From Aquamicrobium sp. (GTDB lineage Bacteria; Pseudomonadota; Alphaproteobacteria; Rhizobiales; Rhizobiaceae): DNA of 64,000 bases. Position 1 is the first letter of the stretch. Every line of letters begins with the position of its first letter. Of the stretch, positions 1 to 8,665 are shown one piece after another. The stretch covers positions 620,001-684,000 of the forward strand of contig JAHHDT010000001.1 in the NCBI GenBank assembly GCA_019739225.1. Direction: 5' to 3'. Both the position numbers and the translations under genes were made by a program. The notes under the pieces were generated by a model that did no database searches, was not told the DNA's origin, and was given only the letters and a program-made list of their open reading frames with translations.

Positions 1-400
1 GGGACGGCTGAGCCGCATTCCCGAGATTGCGGCTGCCTACTCGGTGTCGGAACTGTTTCTTTTCAAGATCCTGCAGCCGCTTGTCGAGAACAAGCTGGTG
101 GAGACCGTGCGTGGCCGCAATGGCGGCGTGCGGCTGGGTAAGCCTGCTTCGGAGATCACGCTTTTCGACGTCGTGCGGGTCACCGAAGATAATTTCGCGA
201 TGGCCGAGTGCTTCGAAAACGATTCGGCCGACTGTCCCTTGATCGACTCCTGCGCTCTGAACGAGGCGCTGCGAAAGGCGCTGGGCGCTTTCTTCCAGGT
301 GCTTGAGAGCTACACGATCGAAGACCTCGCCAGCGCGCGGTTCTCGCTACGCGACCGGCTTGGCATCGACGACCTGCCCCGCCTCGCCGCGAACGGCTGA
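1..400 (+). CDS. rirA: RirA, Rrf2-family iron-responsive regulator (5' end outside window)
   Basis: The frame is open from base 2, so the first 20-25 residues are missing. The visible 132 residues hold the end of the winged helix (SELFLFKILQPL, VRGRNGGVRLGKP) and the Cys cluster MAECFENDSADCPLIDSC. These three Cys ligate the Fe-S cluster in RirA. RirA represses iron-uptake genes in rhizobia when iron is sufficient. The gene converges on the hmu operon, and a matching TGA-N9-TCA operator lies at 4569-4583. The alternative is another Rrf2 regulator such as IscR or NsrR, but the Cys spacing and rhizobial context favour RirA. Confidence 0.88.
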   Translation, partial: GRLSRIPEIAAAYSVSELFLFKILQPLVENKLVETVRGRNGGVRLGKPASEITLFDVVRVTEDNFAMAECFENDSADCPLIDSCALNEALRKALGAFFQVLESYTIEDLASARFSLRDRLGIDDLPRLAANG

Positions 401-403
401 TCC

Positions 404-1196
404 TTAGAGGCTTGCCGACTGCGGCAGGATGAACGGCGCGTTGCCGGCAGGCAGCGCACCGACTTTCAGCCTGCACTCGAACACCCGGTGGATGAGATCG
501 TCGGTGAACACCTCAGCCGGTGCACCGGACGAGGCCACCCTCCCCCTGCTCATCACCGTCACCTGATCGGCGAACATCGATGTCAGGTTGAGGTCGTGGA
601 GGATGGCGACGACGCCGCCGCCGCGGGTGGCGAAATCGCGTGCGATCTTCATGATGACGAGCTGATGCTTGATGTCGAGGCTCGAGACCGGCTCATCGAG
701 GAACAGCCAGCGCGGCTCGCCGTCGAGCACCGGCGCCCAGACCTGGCACAGCACGCGCGCAAGCTGCACGCGCTGCTGCTCGCCGCCCGAAAGCTCCTGG
801 TAGAAACGTCCCGCAAAACCTTCGAGGTCGACACGCGCCAGAGCGCGTTCGGGCAGCCGCTCGTCTTCGCCGGCAAGCGCACCGGAACGGCCGTTGACGA
901 TGCCCAGCCGAACGATCTCGCGCACGGTGAACGGAAACGACAACGTCGTCGCCTGCGGCAGCACCGCACGCAGGCCGGCGGTCTGCCAGGGCTTCATCTC
1001 CCGCAGGTCTCGCCCGTTCAGCCGGATCGCGCCTTCGGCCGTCAGGTCGCCCGAGAGCGCCTTGAGGAATGTCGTCTTGCCGGAGCCGTTCGGCCCGACG
1101 ATCGCCGTGACTTCGCCGGGACGGGCCTCGAAGCTCACATCCTGCAGGATGCGCTTGGGCCCGATTGAAACCGAAACGTCGCGTCGCTTCGATCAT
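404..1196 (-). CDS. hmuV: HmuV heme ABC transporter ATPase, with an apparent frameshift near its start
   Basis: This is the ATPase of the HmuTUV heme importer in the inner membrane. Walker A (GPNGSGKTT), signature (LSGGEQQR) and Walker B (WLFLDEP) are all present. The expected start ATG at 1196 reads MIEA and then leaves frame. The following frame encodes RDVSVSIGPKRILQDVSF before the open body, so one extra base lies at about 1181-1187 (GCGAC duplicated). The only conventional in-frame start after the shift is GTG at 1138, which gives 244 residues and loses about 22 N-terminal residues including the first strand. It follows hmuU by 11 bp. The shift could be real or a base-calling error; the rest of the gene looks intact. 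Confidence 0.85.
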
Positions 1197-1207
1197 GGCT
1201 GGTCTCC

Positions 1208-2311
1208 TCACAGGTCGAGAATGCCGCGCCTGCGCAGCAGGATCCAAAGGAAGAAAGGCGCGCCGACAGCGGCGGTGACGATGCCGATCGGCAGTTCCGC
1301 CGGTACAACGATGGTGCGGCTGACCGCATCGGCGAGCAGCAGCAGGGAAGCGCCGAGAAGCGCTGATGCCGGCAGCAGGAAGCGGTGATCCGGGCCGATC
1401 AGCAGCCGCAACAGATGCGGCACGACGATGCCGACGAAGCCGATGCCGCCCGAGACAGCCACCGATGCGCCCGTTGCGGCAGCAACGGCGACGATGGCGA
1501 TATTCTTGAAGCGCTGTACGGGAACACCGAGGTGATGCGCCGTCGCCTCGCCGAGCGCCATCGCATTAAGCCCCCGTGCCATGAAGGGCGCGCCCACAAG
1601 CGCAAGCACGATGATCGGGCCGGCAGCGGCAATCTTGGTCCATGTCGCGCCGGCAAGCGAACCGAGGCCCCAGAACGTGAGGTCGCGGAGTTGGCGGTCG
1701 TCGGCCAGGTAGACGAGGACGCCGGAGAAGGCGCCGGCCATGGCGCCGAGTGCAATGCCCGCCAGAAGCATCGTTGCGATCGACGTCTGCCCCCTGCGGG
1801 TCGCGACCCGGTAGAGCACGAGTGTGGTGACGAGGCCGCCGCCGAAGGCCGCCAGCGGCAAGGCGTATATGCCAAGCAGCGCCGTTACCGGCGCCAGTAC
1901 GGTGGAGCCCAGCACGATCATCGTGATCGCGCCAAGTCCGGCGCCTGAGGAAACGCCGACAAGGCCAGGATCGGCCAGCGGATTGCGAAACAGGCCCTGC
2001 ATCACCGCGCCTGACACCGCCAGCGCCGCACCGATCAGAATACCCAGCACCACGCGCGGCAGGCGGATGTCGTAGACGATGATGCGGTCACGCGCGCTCA
2101 GCGCCGCATCTGCGGCTTCTCCCGAAAACATCCAGCCGACAACGACATCCCAGGCGGACGCATCGGAAGCCCCTGAAGTCAGGCTGAACAGGGCAACGAC
2201 GACGAGCGCCAGTGCAAGCACGCCGATCGTCGCCCGCGCCCGCGCGGAGCGATCCCCATCGGCGACTTCGGACGGCACCCCCACCGCGAAAATCCTCTGC
2301 AACATTTCCAT
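1208..2311 (-). CDS. hmuU: HmuU heme ABC transporter permease (FecCD family)
   Basis: This is the 367-residue membrane permease of the HmuTUV heme importer. It has about ten hydrophobic segments. FecCD-family marks include GIRLPRV-like IRLPRVVLGILIGAALAVSGAVMQGLFRNPLADPGLVG near residues 100-140 (given here only as a region) and GGIGFVGIVVPHLLRLL around 290-305. Length is usual for the family (about 330-370). The start ATG at 2311 is 8 bp after the hmuT stop, with only a weak ribosome site, so translation is probably coupled. It belongs to the hemP-hmuSTUV operon and should be controlled with it by iron through RirA. Confidence 0.93.
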   Translation of the reverse strand: MEMLQRIFAVGVPSEVADGDRSARARATIGVLALALVVVALFSLTSGASDASAWDVVVGWMFSGEAADAALSARDRIIVYDIRLPRVVLGILIGAALAVSGAVMQGLFRNPLADPGLVGVSSGAGLGAITMIVLGSTVLAPVTALLGIYALPLAAFGGGLVTTLVLYRVATRRGQTSIATMLLAGIALGAMAGAFSGVLVYLADDRQLRDLTFWGLGSLAGATWTKIAAAGPIIVLALVGAPFMARGLNAMALGEATAHHLGVPVQRFKNIAIVAVAAATGASVAVSGGIGFVGIVVPHLLRLLIGPDHRFLLPASALLGASLLLLADAVSRTIVVPAELPIGIVTAAVGAPFFLWILLRRRGILDL

Positions 2312-2319
2312 GCCGATGC

Positions 2320-3192
2320 TCAGTCTGCCAGAGCGTCGCCGTAGAGAGCGGCCGAAAGGTCGCGCACGGCAGCCGCGGTGCGCGGACCGAAGCCGAGCAG
2401 ATAGGCACCGTCCATCCGCACCACGCTGCCGGTCTTCGCCGCAGGCGTCGCCGCGATCGCCGGGTGAGCGAGCAGGTCGTTCGCCTGGGTCTCGTGGTCG
2501 CCACCGCGATCCATGGCCAGGATCACGTCGGGCGCTGCTTCGATGACCGCCTCGTCGGTAAGCTGCTTGTAGCCCTCATATTCCGTGACCGCATTGACGC
2601 CACCGGCCATGCTGATGATGCCGTCCGCAGCCGAGTTGGTGCCGGAGGCAAGAATGCGGCCGCCCTGCAGCGAAAGCACGAAAAGCACCTTCTTGCGTTC
2701 CACGATGTCCGTGGTCGCCTGCTCGGCGGCTTTAAGGTCGGCGTCGGTCTCGGCAGTCAGCGCCGCGGCCTTGTCCTCGACATCGAGAACGTCGCCGACG
2801 ATGCGGATCTTCTCCAGGATACCTTCGCGATCGTAACGATCGGGCACGGTGACCATCGGAATGCTGGCCTTTTCGAGCACCTCGACCGCCTCGGGCGGGC
2901 CGCTGCCCTCGAGCGCGACGATGAGGCTCGGATCGACGGAAATGACGCCTTCCGGGGAAAGCTGGCGTATGTATCCGACATCGGGCAGTTCCAGCGCCGC
3001 TTCGGGGAACACGCTGGTCGTATCCCGCGCGATCAGGCGCTCTTCCTCGCCAAGGGCATAGATGATCTCGGTGACGGACCCGCCGATGGCAACGATCCGC
3101 GAGGCGTCGTAGTCCTGGGCTCGCAGCGGCGAGCCAAGCACCGCCAAGGCGACGCCGAGAGCAGCCGCGCCCGCAAGTCTTCTCAATTTCAT
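2320..3192 (-). CDS. hmuT: HmuT periplasmic heme-binding protein
   Basis: This is the substrate-binding protein (290 residues) that delivers heme to HmuUV. A signal peptide is visible (MKLRRLAGAAALGVALAVLG, cleavage after SPLRA or nearby). The mature part starts with the family motif RIVAIGGSVTEIIYALG and contains ILASGTNSAADGI and AMDRGGDHE. The frame is open further upstream, but ATG 3192 is preferred: it is preceded by GAGGAGA at good spacing and begins the signal peptide. It lies 11 bp after hmuS. Confidence 0.93.
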   Translation of the reverse strand: MKLRRLAGAAALGVALAVLGSPLRAQDYDASRIVAIGGSVTEIIYALGEEERLIARDTTSVFPEAALELPDVGYIRQLSPEGVISVDPSLIVALEGSGPPEAVEVLEKASIPMVTVPDRYDREGILEKIRIVGDVLDVEDKAAALTAETDADLKAAEQATTDIVERKKVLFVLSLQGGRILASGTNSAADGIISMAGGVNAVTEYEGYKQLTDEAVIEAAPDVILAMDRGGDHETQANDLLAHPAIAATPAAKTGSVVRMDGAYLLGFGPRTAAAVRDLSAALYGDALAD

Positions 3193-3203
3193 GATATTTC
3201 TCC

Positions 3204-4259
3204 TCAGGCGGCCGTGCGCTGCGGCAGGCGCGGCAGATTTTCCGCGATCATCCGCCAGTCGTCGCGCTCGGTCCTGCCCTCGCTTCGCTTGCCGAAGAAC
3301 TGGATGATCATCTCGCCGTCGGCGCCATAGGCTTCGATCGAGGTGACGTGTCCATCCTTGGTCGGCTTCCGGACGCCCCAAAGCTCGTGCACGTGATCGG
3401 CCCGCAAATGCAGATGGAAAGTCTCGTCGAGCACGTTGATCCACGGCCCCATCGTCTTGATGTTCTTGACCGGCCCCGAGTGGATCTGGATGCATCCGTG
3501 ATTGCCCACGAAGCACATTATGGGGATTTCCTCCTGCGCGGCATGGAGGAACATGGCGTTGAGAGCATCCCCATCCAGACGCCAGGCATAGTCCTCGCCG
3601 ATCATGTCCAGCGCCTGCCGGCGATTGAGCTTTAGCGAACGCAGCATGCCGAAGAACTGGTGCACGTCGGTCATCGTGCTCCAGCGCTCGCGCAGCTCGT
3701 CGGAGCTGCCGGCCTCGCTCTCGTCGAAGCCGGTCTTTTCGACCGGCATCGTTTGGATCGCCTGCGACTGGTCCGAAGACATCAACCGGGAAACAAGCTC
3801 TTCATAGGCGGCCACGTTTGACGCCGGCCGCAGATGAATCTTGTGGACGGCATCACCGGCCTTGTCGAAGAATTGAAGGCTGCGACGCACGGTCTCGCCG
3901 TCGTCTTTCTCCACCGCAAAGCCATGCGCCCATGCATCGGGAAAAATACGCAGGTCGATGTCGGCGCCCAGCAGCAGCATCGCCCGCTGACCGGCTATGA
4001 CCTTGTCATAGACGCCGATCTTCTCGTGCACCGCACTCTCGTTGCGGGTGAGCGCCATCACCTCTCCGAGAGCTTCGAGGCCCAGCAGCACCTCGCTCAC
4101 ACGTGGCTCGATACGCCGGACGCCTTCGCCGACATGCGCGGCCACAAGATCCGCTTCGGAGACACCAAGCTGGGTAGCGAGGTCACGTTCGCGCATCTTC
4201 GGATTTTCGGCACGCGCGAGACGAATCGCTTCCGGGCTGGGTTTGGCTTCAGCACTCAT
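3204..4259 (-). CDS. hmuS: HmuS hemin-degrading / heme-trafficking factor
   Basis: This is a cytoplasmic HmuS/HemS/ChuX-superfamily protein of 351 residues with the two-lobe repeat of the family. Conserved pieces are REGIGVYDKV-like EKIGVYDKVIAGQ in the first half and FVGNHGCIQIHSGPVKNI followed by FHLHLRADHVHELWGVRKP in the second. Homologues bind incoming heme and either traffic it or release iron. ATG 4259 has AGGTGA just upstream; an upstream GTG at 4280 would overlap hemP and is less likely. It is second in the hemP-hmuSTUV operon. Confidence 0.92.
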   Translation of the reverse strand: MSAEAKPSPEAIRLARAENPKMRERDLATQLGVSEADLVAAHVGEGVRRIEPRVSEVLLGLEALGEVMALTRNESAVHEKIGVYDKVIAGQRAMLLLGADIDLRIFPDAWAHGFAVEKDDGETVRRSLQFFDKAGDAVHKIHLRPASNVAAYEELVSRLMSSDQSQAIQTMPVEKTGFDESEAGSSDELRERWSTMTDVHQFFGMLRSLKLNRRQALDMIGEDYAWRLDGDALNAMFLHAAQEEIPIMCFVGNHGCIQIHSGPVKNIKTMGPWINVLDETFHLHLRADHVHELWGVRKPTKDGHVTSIEAYGADGEMIIQFFGKRSEGRTERDDWRMIAENLPRLPQRTAA

Positions 4260-4276
4260 GTTTTCACCTGATGTCT

Positions 4277-4510
4277 TCACTTGTTGAGGATGAGCTTGCC
4301 CTGCCGCGTGATCTTGAGCCGGTACATGGAGCCTTCGTGCTCGATGCCGATCTCATGTGTGCCGCGGAACAGCGACTCGCTGGTGACGATCCGCGCGGCC
4401 CTGTCGAAGGGACGTGGCCGAACTTCGTGAGCGCCTTCGGTTGCGGAAGACCTGCGGAAGGAGGGGTGATTGAAGGGGGTGTAGCTGTTCACGATACCGT
4501 TCCTTTTCAC
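4277..4510 (-). CDS. hmuP: HemP/HmuP hemin-uptake small protein
   Basis: This 77-residue protein has the HemP signature at its C-terminus: SESLFRGTHEIGIEHEG followed by YRLKITRQGKLILNK. In Bradyrhizobium HmuP is known to act as a co-activator of heme-uptake gene expression on the divergent hmuR promoter, so here it is likely regulatory and not part of the transporter. It is the first gene of the leftward hmu operon and lies divergent from the receptor gene at 4707. The N-terminal 35 residues are low in conservation. Confidence 0.88.
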   Translation of the reverse strand: MKRNGIVNSYTPFNHPSFRRSSATEGAHEVRPRPFDRAARIVTSESLFRGTHEIGIEHEGSMYRLKITRQGKLILNK

Positions 4511-4568
4511 TGTCCGGGCTCGCGGGTGCTGGCTAGGGGGCGACTTCGCAAAAGCGCGATTGAATTCT

Positions 4569-4583
4569 TGACACTAATTATCA
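4569..4583. promoter_or_regulatory. RirA-type iron-responsive operator TGA-N9-TCA
   Basis: The sequence reads TGA-CACTAATTA-TCA, an exact match to the TGA-N9-TCA form described for rhizobial RirA sites. It lies between hmuP (start 4510) and hmuR (start 4707). It covers the -10 of the leftward promoter and overlaps a TTGACA (4568-4573) that could serve as the rightward -35. One RirA dimer could therefore silence both units under iron sufficiency. Confidence 0.75.
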
Positions 4584-4602
4584 GCTTTAATAGGGAGTGC
4601 AA
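4575..4602 (-). promoter_or_regulatory. Promoter of the hmuPSTUV operon
   Basis: On the minus strand the hexamers TTGCAC (4602-4597) and TAATTA (4580-4575) are separated by 16 bp, a normal sigma-70-type layout. They lie 65-90 bp upstream of the hmuP start. The -10 is buried in the RirA-type operator. Confidence 0.6.
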
Positions 4603-4706
4603 TACCGGAGTGAAAAGGTCAACATTTTTGACGGACCGGCGGCATTGAGGAAGCAAGCGAGCCAGTGAGCCAGCCAGTGGAATCTCATGAGATCAGGAGA
4701 CTTGAG

Positions 4707-6767
4707 ATGGGGTTGGTGGCTCGCAAGGCGACCGTTCTGCTCGGCGGAGCGGCGATGGCGATGGTAATGGGGGTATTTCAGGCAGGCGCACAGGATGCGG
4801 CGATTGAAGAGGCAACGACGAATACCGCGGAAAAGCAGGGGCGCGTGACGCTTCTGCAGCGCCTCGTCGTTGGCGCCGGCGCCGAAAAGGTGGCGATCGA
4901 CACGCCACAGGCCGTTACGGTGGTTAATCAGGAAGACATAGACCAGGCCCAGCCGGAAACGGTCGGCGAGCTGCTGCGCAGGGTTCCGGGCGTCAACATG
5001 TCCGGTTCCGACAAGCTGCTCGGCCAGTCGATCAACATCCGCGGTATCGGTGGTCCGGCGACGGCCGGCGACGAGGGTCGCATCATCGTCAACATCGACG
5101 GTGTGTCGAAATTCTACGAGCAGTACCGCATGGGCGGCCTGTTCACCGACATGGAGCTCTACAAGCAGGTGGAAGTGCTCCGCGGCCCCGCCTCCTCGAC
5201 CCTTTACGGTTCGGGTGCATTGGGCGGCGTCGTCAACTTCACGACCAAGGACGCCTCCGACTTCATCGCAGATGGCCAGAACGGCGCGTTGCGCCTGAAG
5301 ACCAGCTACGACTCCAACTCGACCGGCCTCCTGGGCTCCGCGATCTTCGCGCAGCGCGTCAACGAGAACTTCGAGTTCCTTGCGGCGGGTAACTACCGCT
5401 ATGCCGAGAATTACACCTCGGGCAACGGGCATGAAGTGCTGGGATCGGAGATTTCGGCGCCGTCGGGCCTGGTGAAGGGTACCTTCCGCTTCGGCGATAA
5501 CAACGAGCAGACACTGCGCGCTTCCTACCAGCATTGGACGACCACGATGCTGGACCAGGAATACAACCAGACCGGCGAGGAAGTCGGGTTCGGCCTCGTG
5601 GACCGCAAGGTCACGGACAAGACCGCGATCATCGCCTATGAGAATCCGGCCAGCGACAACCGCTGGATCGACCTCAAGGTCCAGGCTTCGTTCTCCGACA
5701 CCGTCAACGATCAGTCGGAAGCCGCCATCCCGTCGCTGAATCGCACCTTCGGTTACAAGACCTACCAGTTCTCGATCGACAACACTTTCGACTTCAGCGG
5801 CGAGAACTACGAGAATTACCTGACGGTCGGTTCGCAATCCAACTTCCAGGAGCGCACGACCCTCAAGAGCACGTCGGGAACCCACCCGCAGGGAACCCGC
5901 GTCGCAACCGGCGTCTTCGCTCAGAACGAGTTCATCTGGGATGACCGCCTGACTCTCATTGCCGGCGCGCGACTGGATTGGCAGGAACTGGAGCCGACTG
6001 ACATCATTGGCGCGACCAAGAAGACCCACACCGCCTTCTCGCCCAAGATCGCCGCGCACTACAAATTCAACGACACCGTCGCCGTGTTCGGATCGGTCGC
6101 GCATACCGAGCGCGTTCCGACCATCGACGAGGTGTTCGACAGCGGCGCGCTTACCTCGGACCTGAAGAAGGAAAAGTCGCTCAACTACGAGATCGGTACG
6201 GCGTTTTCGTTCTATGACACGTTCCAGGGCGGCGACGCACTGCAGCTCAAGGCGACAGGCTTCTACAACGACATCACCGACCTGATCACCGATCGCGGCA
6301 CCGGCGTCACCCCTCGCTACGACAACATCGGCGAAGCGCGCATCTACGGCGCCGAAATCGAGGCGGCCTACGATTCCGACTATTTCTTCGGCAGCGCCTC
6401 CTATTCGCATGTCATCGGAAAGGATATTTCCAACGCCACGTGGTTGAACACGGTCGCACCGCACCAGTTCGCCTTCACGGTCGGAGGCCGGTTGCCGGAG
6501 CACGGCCTGGAGTTCGGCTGGACCAGTCGGATCGTCGCTGCACAGAAGCGCGTTTCCAGCCTCCCCTTCATGCGCGAGGCGAGCGACGCCTTTTCGACCC
6601 ACGACATTTTCGTTACATGGAGGCCGCAGGAAGGTCCGCTGGAAGGCTGGGATGCTAACTTCCGGGTCGACAACATCTTCAACGAGCAATACCGCGAGTT
6701 CCTCTCCGGCACCCCGGGCAAGGGCCGCACGTTCAAGGTATCGCTGGCGAAACAGATTGGATGGTAG
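4707..6767 (+). CDS. hmuR: TonB-dependent heme/hemoglobin receptor (HmuR/ShmR type)
   Basis: This is a 686-residue outer-membrane receptor. It has a signal peptide (cleavage near AGAQ), a TonB-box-like stretch VTLLQRLVV, a plug domain (AVTVVNQEDID, LLRRVPGVNMSG, LRGPASSTLYGSGALGG) and a beta-barrel ending in the aromatic-rich VSLAKQIGW. Start ATG 4707 is preceded by AGGAGA; an upstream GTG at 4665 lacks support. The positions of the FRAP and NPNL boxes of classical heme receptors read ERVPTIDE and LKKEKSLNYE, so those boxes are diverged. The divergent hmuP and downstream exbBD-tonB fix its role in heme uptake. Confidence 0.92.
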   Translation: MGLVARKATVLLGGAAMAMVMGVFQAGAQDAAIEEATTNTAEKQGRVTLLQRLVVGAGAEKVAIDTPQAVTVVNQEDIDQAQPETVGELLRRVPGVNMSGSDKLLGQSINIRGIGGPATAGDEGRIIVNIDGVSKFYEQYRMGGLFTDMELYKQVEVLRGPASSTLYGSGALGGVVNFTTKDASDFIADGQNGALRLKTSYDSNSTGLLGSAIFAQRVNENFEFLAAGNYRYAENYTSGNGHEVLGSEISAPSGLVKGTFRFGDNNEQTLRASYQHWTTTMLDQEYNQTGEEVGFGLVDRKVTDKTAIIAYENPASDNRWIDLKVQASFSDTVNDQSEAAIPSLNRTFGYKTYQFSIDNTFDFSGENYENYLTVGSQSNFQERTTLKSTSGTHPQGTRVATGVFAQNEFIWDDRLTLIAGARLDWQELEPTDIIGATKKTHTAFSPKIAAHYKFNDTVAVFGSVAHTERVPTIDEVFDSGALTSDLKKEKSLNYEIGTAFSFYDTFQGGDALQLKATGFYNDITDLITDRGTGVTPRYDNIGEARIYGAEIEAAYDSDYFFGSASYSHVIGKDISNATWLNTVAPHQFAFTVGGRLPEHGLEFGWTSRIVAAQKRVSSLPFMREASDAFSTHDIFVTWRPQEGPLEGWDANFRVDNIFNEQYREFLSGTPGKGRTFKVSLAKQIGW

Positions 6768-6769
6768 TT

Positions 6770-7219
6770 ATGCAACTCAAAAGCGTGGGCCGTATTCTGA
6801 CCTCGGCCCTGCTCGCCTCCGCCCCGGTTTTCGGGGCGGCAGCGCAGGAGGCGGAGGAGTCATCCTCCGCCCCCGTGCTGTCAGTGGAACTCAATGCGCT
6901 GCAGGCGACCGACAAGGGTTGCAGGTTCACGTTCGTGGTCGCAAACCAGCTTGGAGGCGCGCTCGAAAGCGCAGCCTTCGAACTGGTGCTCTTCGACAAG
7001 GAAGGCATGGTCAGCCGGTTGACCATCGTCGACTTCAAGGACCTGCCCGACGGCAAGACCAAGGTCCGCCAGTTCGACTTCTCCGGCGTTGACTGTTCCT
7101 CGCTGGGTCGCGTGCTGGTGAACGACGCCACGGAATGCAAGGGCAGCGGCATCGACGCCCGCGCCTGCATCCAGAACCTGAAAACGGAAACACGCACCGA
7201 TACCGCGTTCGGCATCTAA
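6770..7219 (+). CDS. Unrecognised secreted protein in the heme-uptake operon
   Basis: This protein of about 149 residues has a clear signal peptide ending near GAAAQ. The mature part has four Cys (in KGCRFTF, GVDCSSL, ATECKGS, ARACIQN) and reads like a beta-sandwich: [39 protein letters not shown] do not recognise a named family. It starts at or just after the hmuR stop (ATG 6761 overlaps it, ATG 6770 follows) and precedes exbB, so it is co-transcribed with receptor and energiser genes. A periplasmic helper in heme transfer is a guess from context only. Confidence 0.7.
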   Translation: MQLKSVGRILTSALLASAPVFGAAAQEAEESSSAPVLSVELNALQATDKGCRFTFVVANQLGGALESAAFELVLFDKEGMVSRLTIVDFKDLPDGKTKVRQFDFSGVDCSSLGRVLVNDATECKGSGIDARACIQNLKTETRTDTAFGI

Positions 7220-7238
7220 CCTTCGGTTTGTACCAGTG

Positions 7239-8177
7239 ATGACCCTATCCCCCCTCGCCCGCTCCGTCGCGATCCTGCTGGTCTCGGCCTTCATCGCCGT
7301 GGCGCCGGTGTCGGCCACTTTCGCTCAATCGAGCGACACCCCCGTCACGGAGCCGGCCCAAGCGCCGGAAACCGTCACGCCGGTTGTCGAACCCGATGCG
7401 GAAGCAGCCCCCGTTGCGGAGCCAAGCGGCGAGTCGGCGGAAGGCACTCAGATCTCGACCCTGCCGCATGATCTTTCGCCTTGGGGCATGTTCATGGCCG
7501 CGGACTGGGTGGTCAAGGGCGTCATGATAGGGCTGGCTTTCGCATCGCTGGTGACGTGGACCGTCTGGCTTGCCAAGTCGCTCGAGCTCGCGGCCGCCAA
7601 GCGTCGCGTCTCCCAGGCGCTGGAGCGGATCATCGCGGCCAAGAGCCTTGAGGAGGCAGGGCTGGCGATGGAGGGCGTGGGCAGCGGCCCCGCGACGCTG
7701 CTGGTGCGCGCGGCAGGTCATGAAGCAGCCCTCTCCGGACCGCAGCACGACGGCAACGCAGCCGGCCTCAAGGAGCGCGTCGCATCGCACCTCGGCCGCA
7801 TCGAGGCGCAGGCCGCCCGTCGCATGACGCGCGGCACCGGTGTTCTCGCAACCATCGGTTCGACAGCGCCCTTCGTCGGCCTGTTCGGCACCGTGTGGGG
7901 CATCATGAACTCGTTCATCGGCATCTCGCAGGCGCAGACAACCAACCTCGCCATCGTCGCTCCGGGAATCGCCGAAGCGCTGCTGGCGACCGCGCTTGGC
8001 CTTGTCGCGGCCATCCCCGCCGTCGTCATCTACAACGTCTTCGCGCGGGCCATCGCTGGATACAGGCTGCTGCTGGCGGACGCCTCGGCAGCCGTGGAAC
8101 GCCTTGTCAGCCGCGACATCGATCGCCGTGCGCTCACGGGCGGGCACGGTGCGGCTCGCGCGCAGGCTGCTGAGTAA
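7239..8177 (+). CDS. exbB: ExbB, TonB-system proton channel subunit
   Basis: This is a MotA/TolQ/ExbB-family inner-membrane protein of about 312 residues. It has an N-terminal signal-like segment followed by a Pro/Glu/Ala-rich periplasmic extension (residues about 30-75) typical of alphaproteobacterial ExbB. Three later membrane helices and the motif [20 protein letters not shown] are present. Start is GTG 7236 or ATG 7239. With ExbD and TonB it drives the receptor encoded upstream. Confidence 0.93.
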   Translation: MTLSPLARSVAILLVSAFIAVAPVSATFAQSSDTPVTEPAQAPETVTPVVEPDAEAAPVAEPSGESAEGTQISTLPHDLSPWGMFMAADWVVKGVMIGLAFASLVTWTVWLAKSLELAAAKRRVSQALERIIAAKSLEEAGLAMEGVGSGPATLLVRAAGHEAALSGPQHDGNAAGLKERVASHLGRIEAQAARRMTRGTGVLATIGSTAPFVGLFGTVWGIMNSFIGISQAQTTNLAIVAPGIAEALLATALGLVAAIPAVVIYNVFARAIAGYRLLLADASAAVERLVSRDIDRRALTGGHGAARAQAAE

Positions 8178-8191
8178 AGCGGAGCGGAACG

Positions 8192-8665
8192 ATGGCCGGT
8201 AGCCTCAACAGCAATACCGACAGCGACGATCTCGTCGAAAGCCACGAGATTAACGTCACCCCGTTCATCGACGTGATGCTGGTGCTGCTCATCATCTTCA
8301 TGGTGGCCGCACCCCTGGCGACCGTCGACATCAATGTCGATCTGCCGGCCTCAAACGTCCAGGCGCAGCCACGCCCGGACGAGCCGCTCTACGTGACGGT
8401 GCAGGAAGACCTGACCGTATCCGTGGGCGACGATGCAGTGAATCACGAGCAACTCGCCGCTGCTCTCGAGCGCAGCACCGATGGCGACAAGGAGGCGCGC
8501 GTGTTCCTGCGCGCCGACAAGGCGGTTGCCTATGGCGACCTGATGACCGTGATGAACCTGGTGCGCATGGCGGGCTACACCAAGATCGCGCTGGTGGGCC
8601 TCGACGCCGCACCCGGCGGTGCCGCGGCGACCGCCGTCGAACCGTCAGGTGAAGCGCAGCCATGA
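8192..8665 (+). CDS. exbD: ExbD, TonB-system stator subunit
   Basis: This 157-residue ExbD/TolR-family protein has one N-terminal membrane helix. The motif EINVTPFIDVMLVLLIIFMV carries the proton-path Asp, and the periplasmic domain ends with VMNLVRMAGYTKIALVGLD. It starts 14 bp after exbB and overlaps tonB by 4 bp (ATGA), showing translational coupling. Confidence 0.95.
   Translation: MAGSLNSNTDSDDLVESHEINVTPFIDVMLVLLIIFMVAAPLATVDINVDLPASNVQAQPRPDEPLYVTVQEDLTVSVGDDAVNHEQLAAALERSTDGDKEARVFLRADKAVAYGDLMTVMNLVRMAGYTKIALVGLDAAPGGAAATAVEPSGEAQP

Noticed and set aside
4587-6689. Long open frame (700 residues) antisense to the heme receptor gene
   Set aside because: It is a GC-rich shadow of hmuR; the receptor has a signal peptide, plug and barrel motifs, while the antisense product has none.
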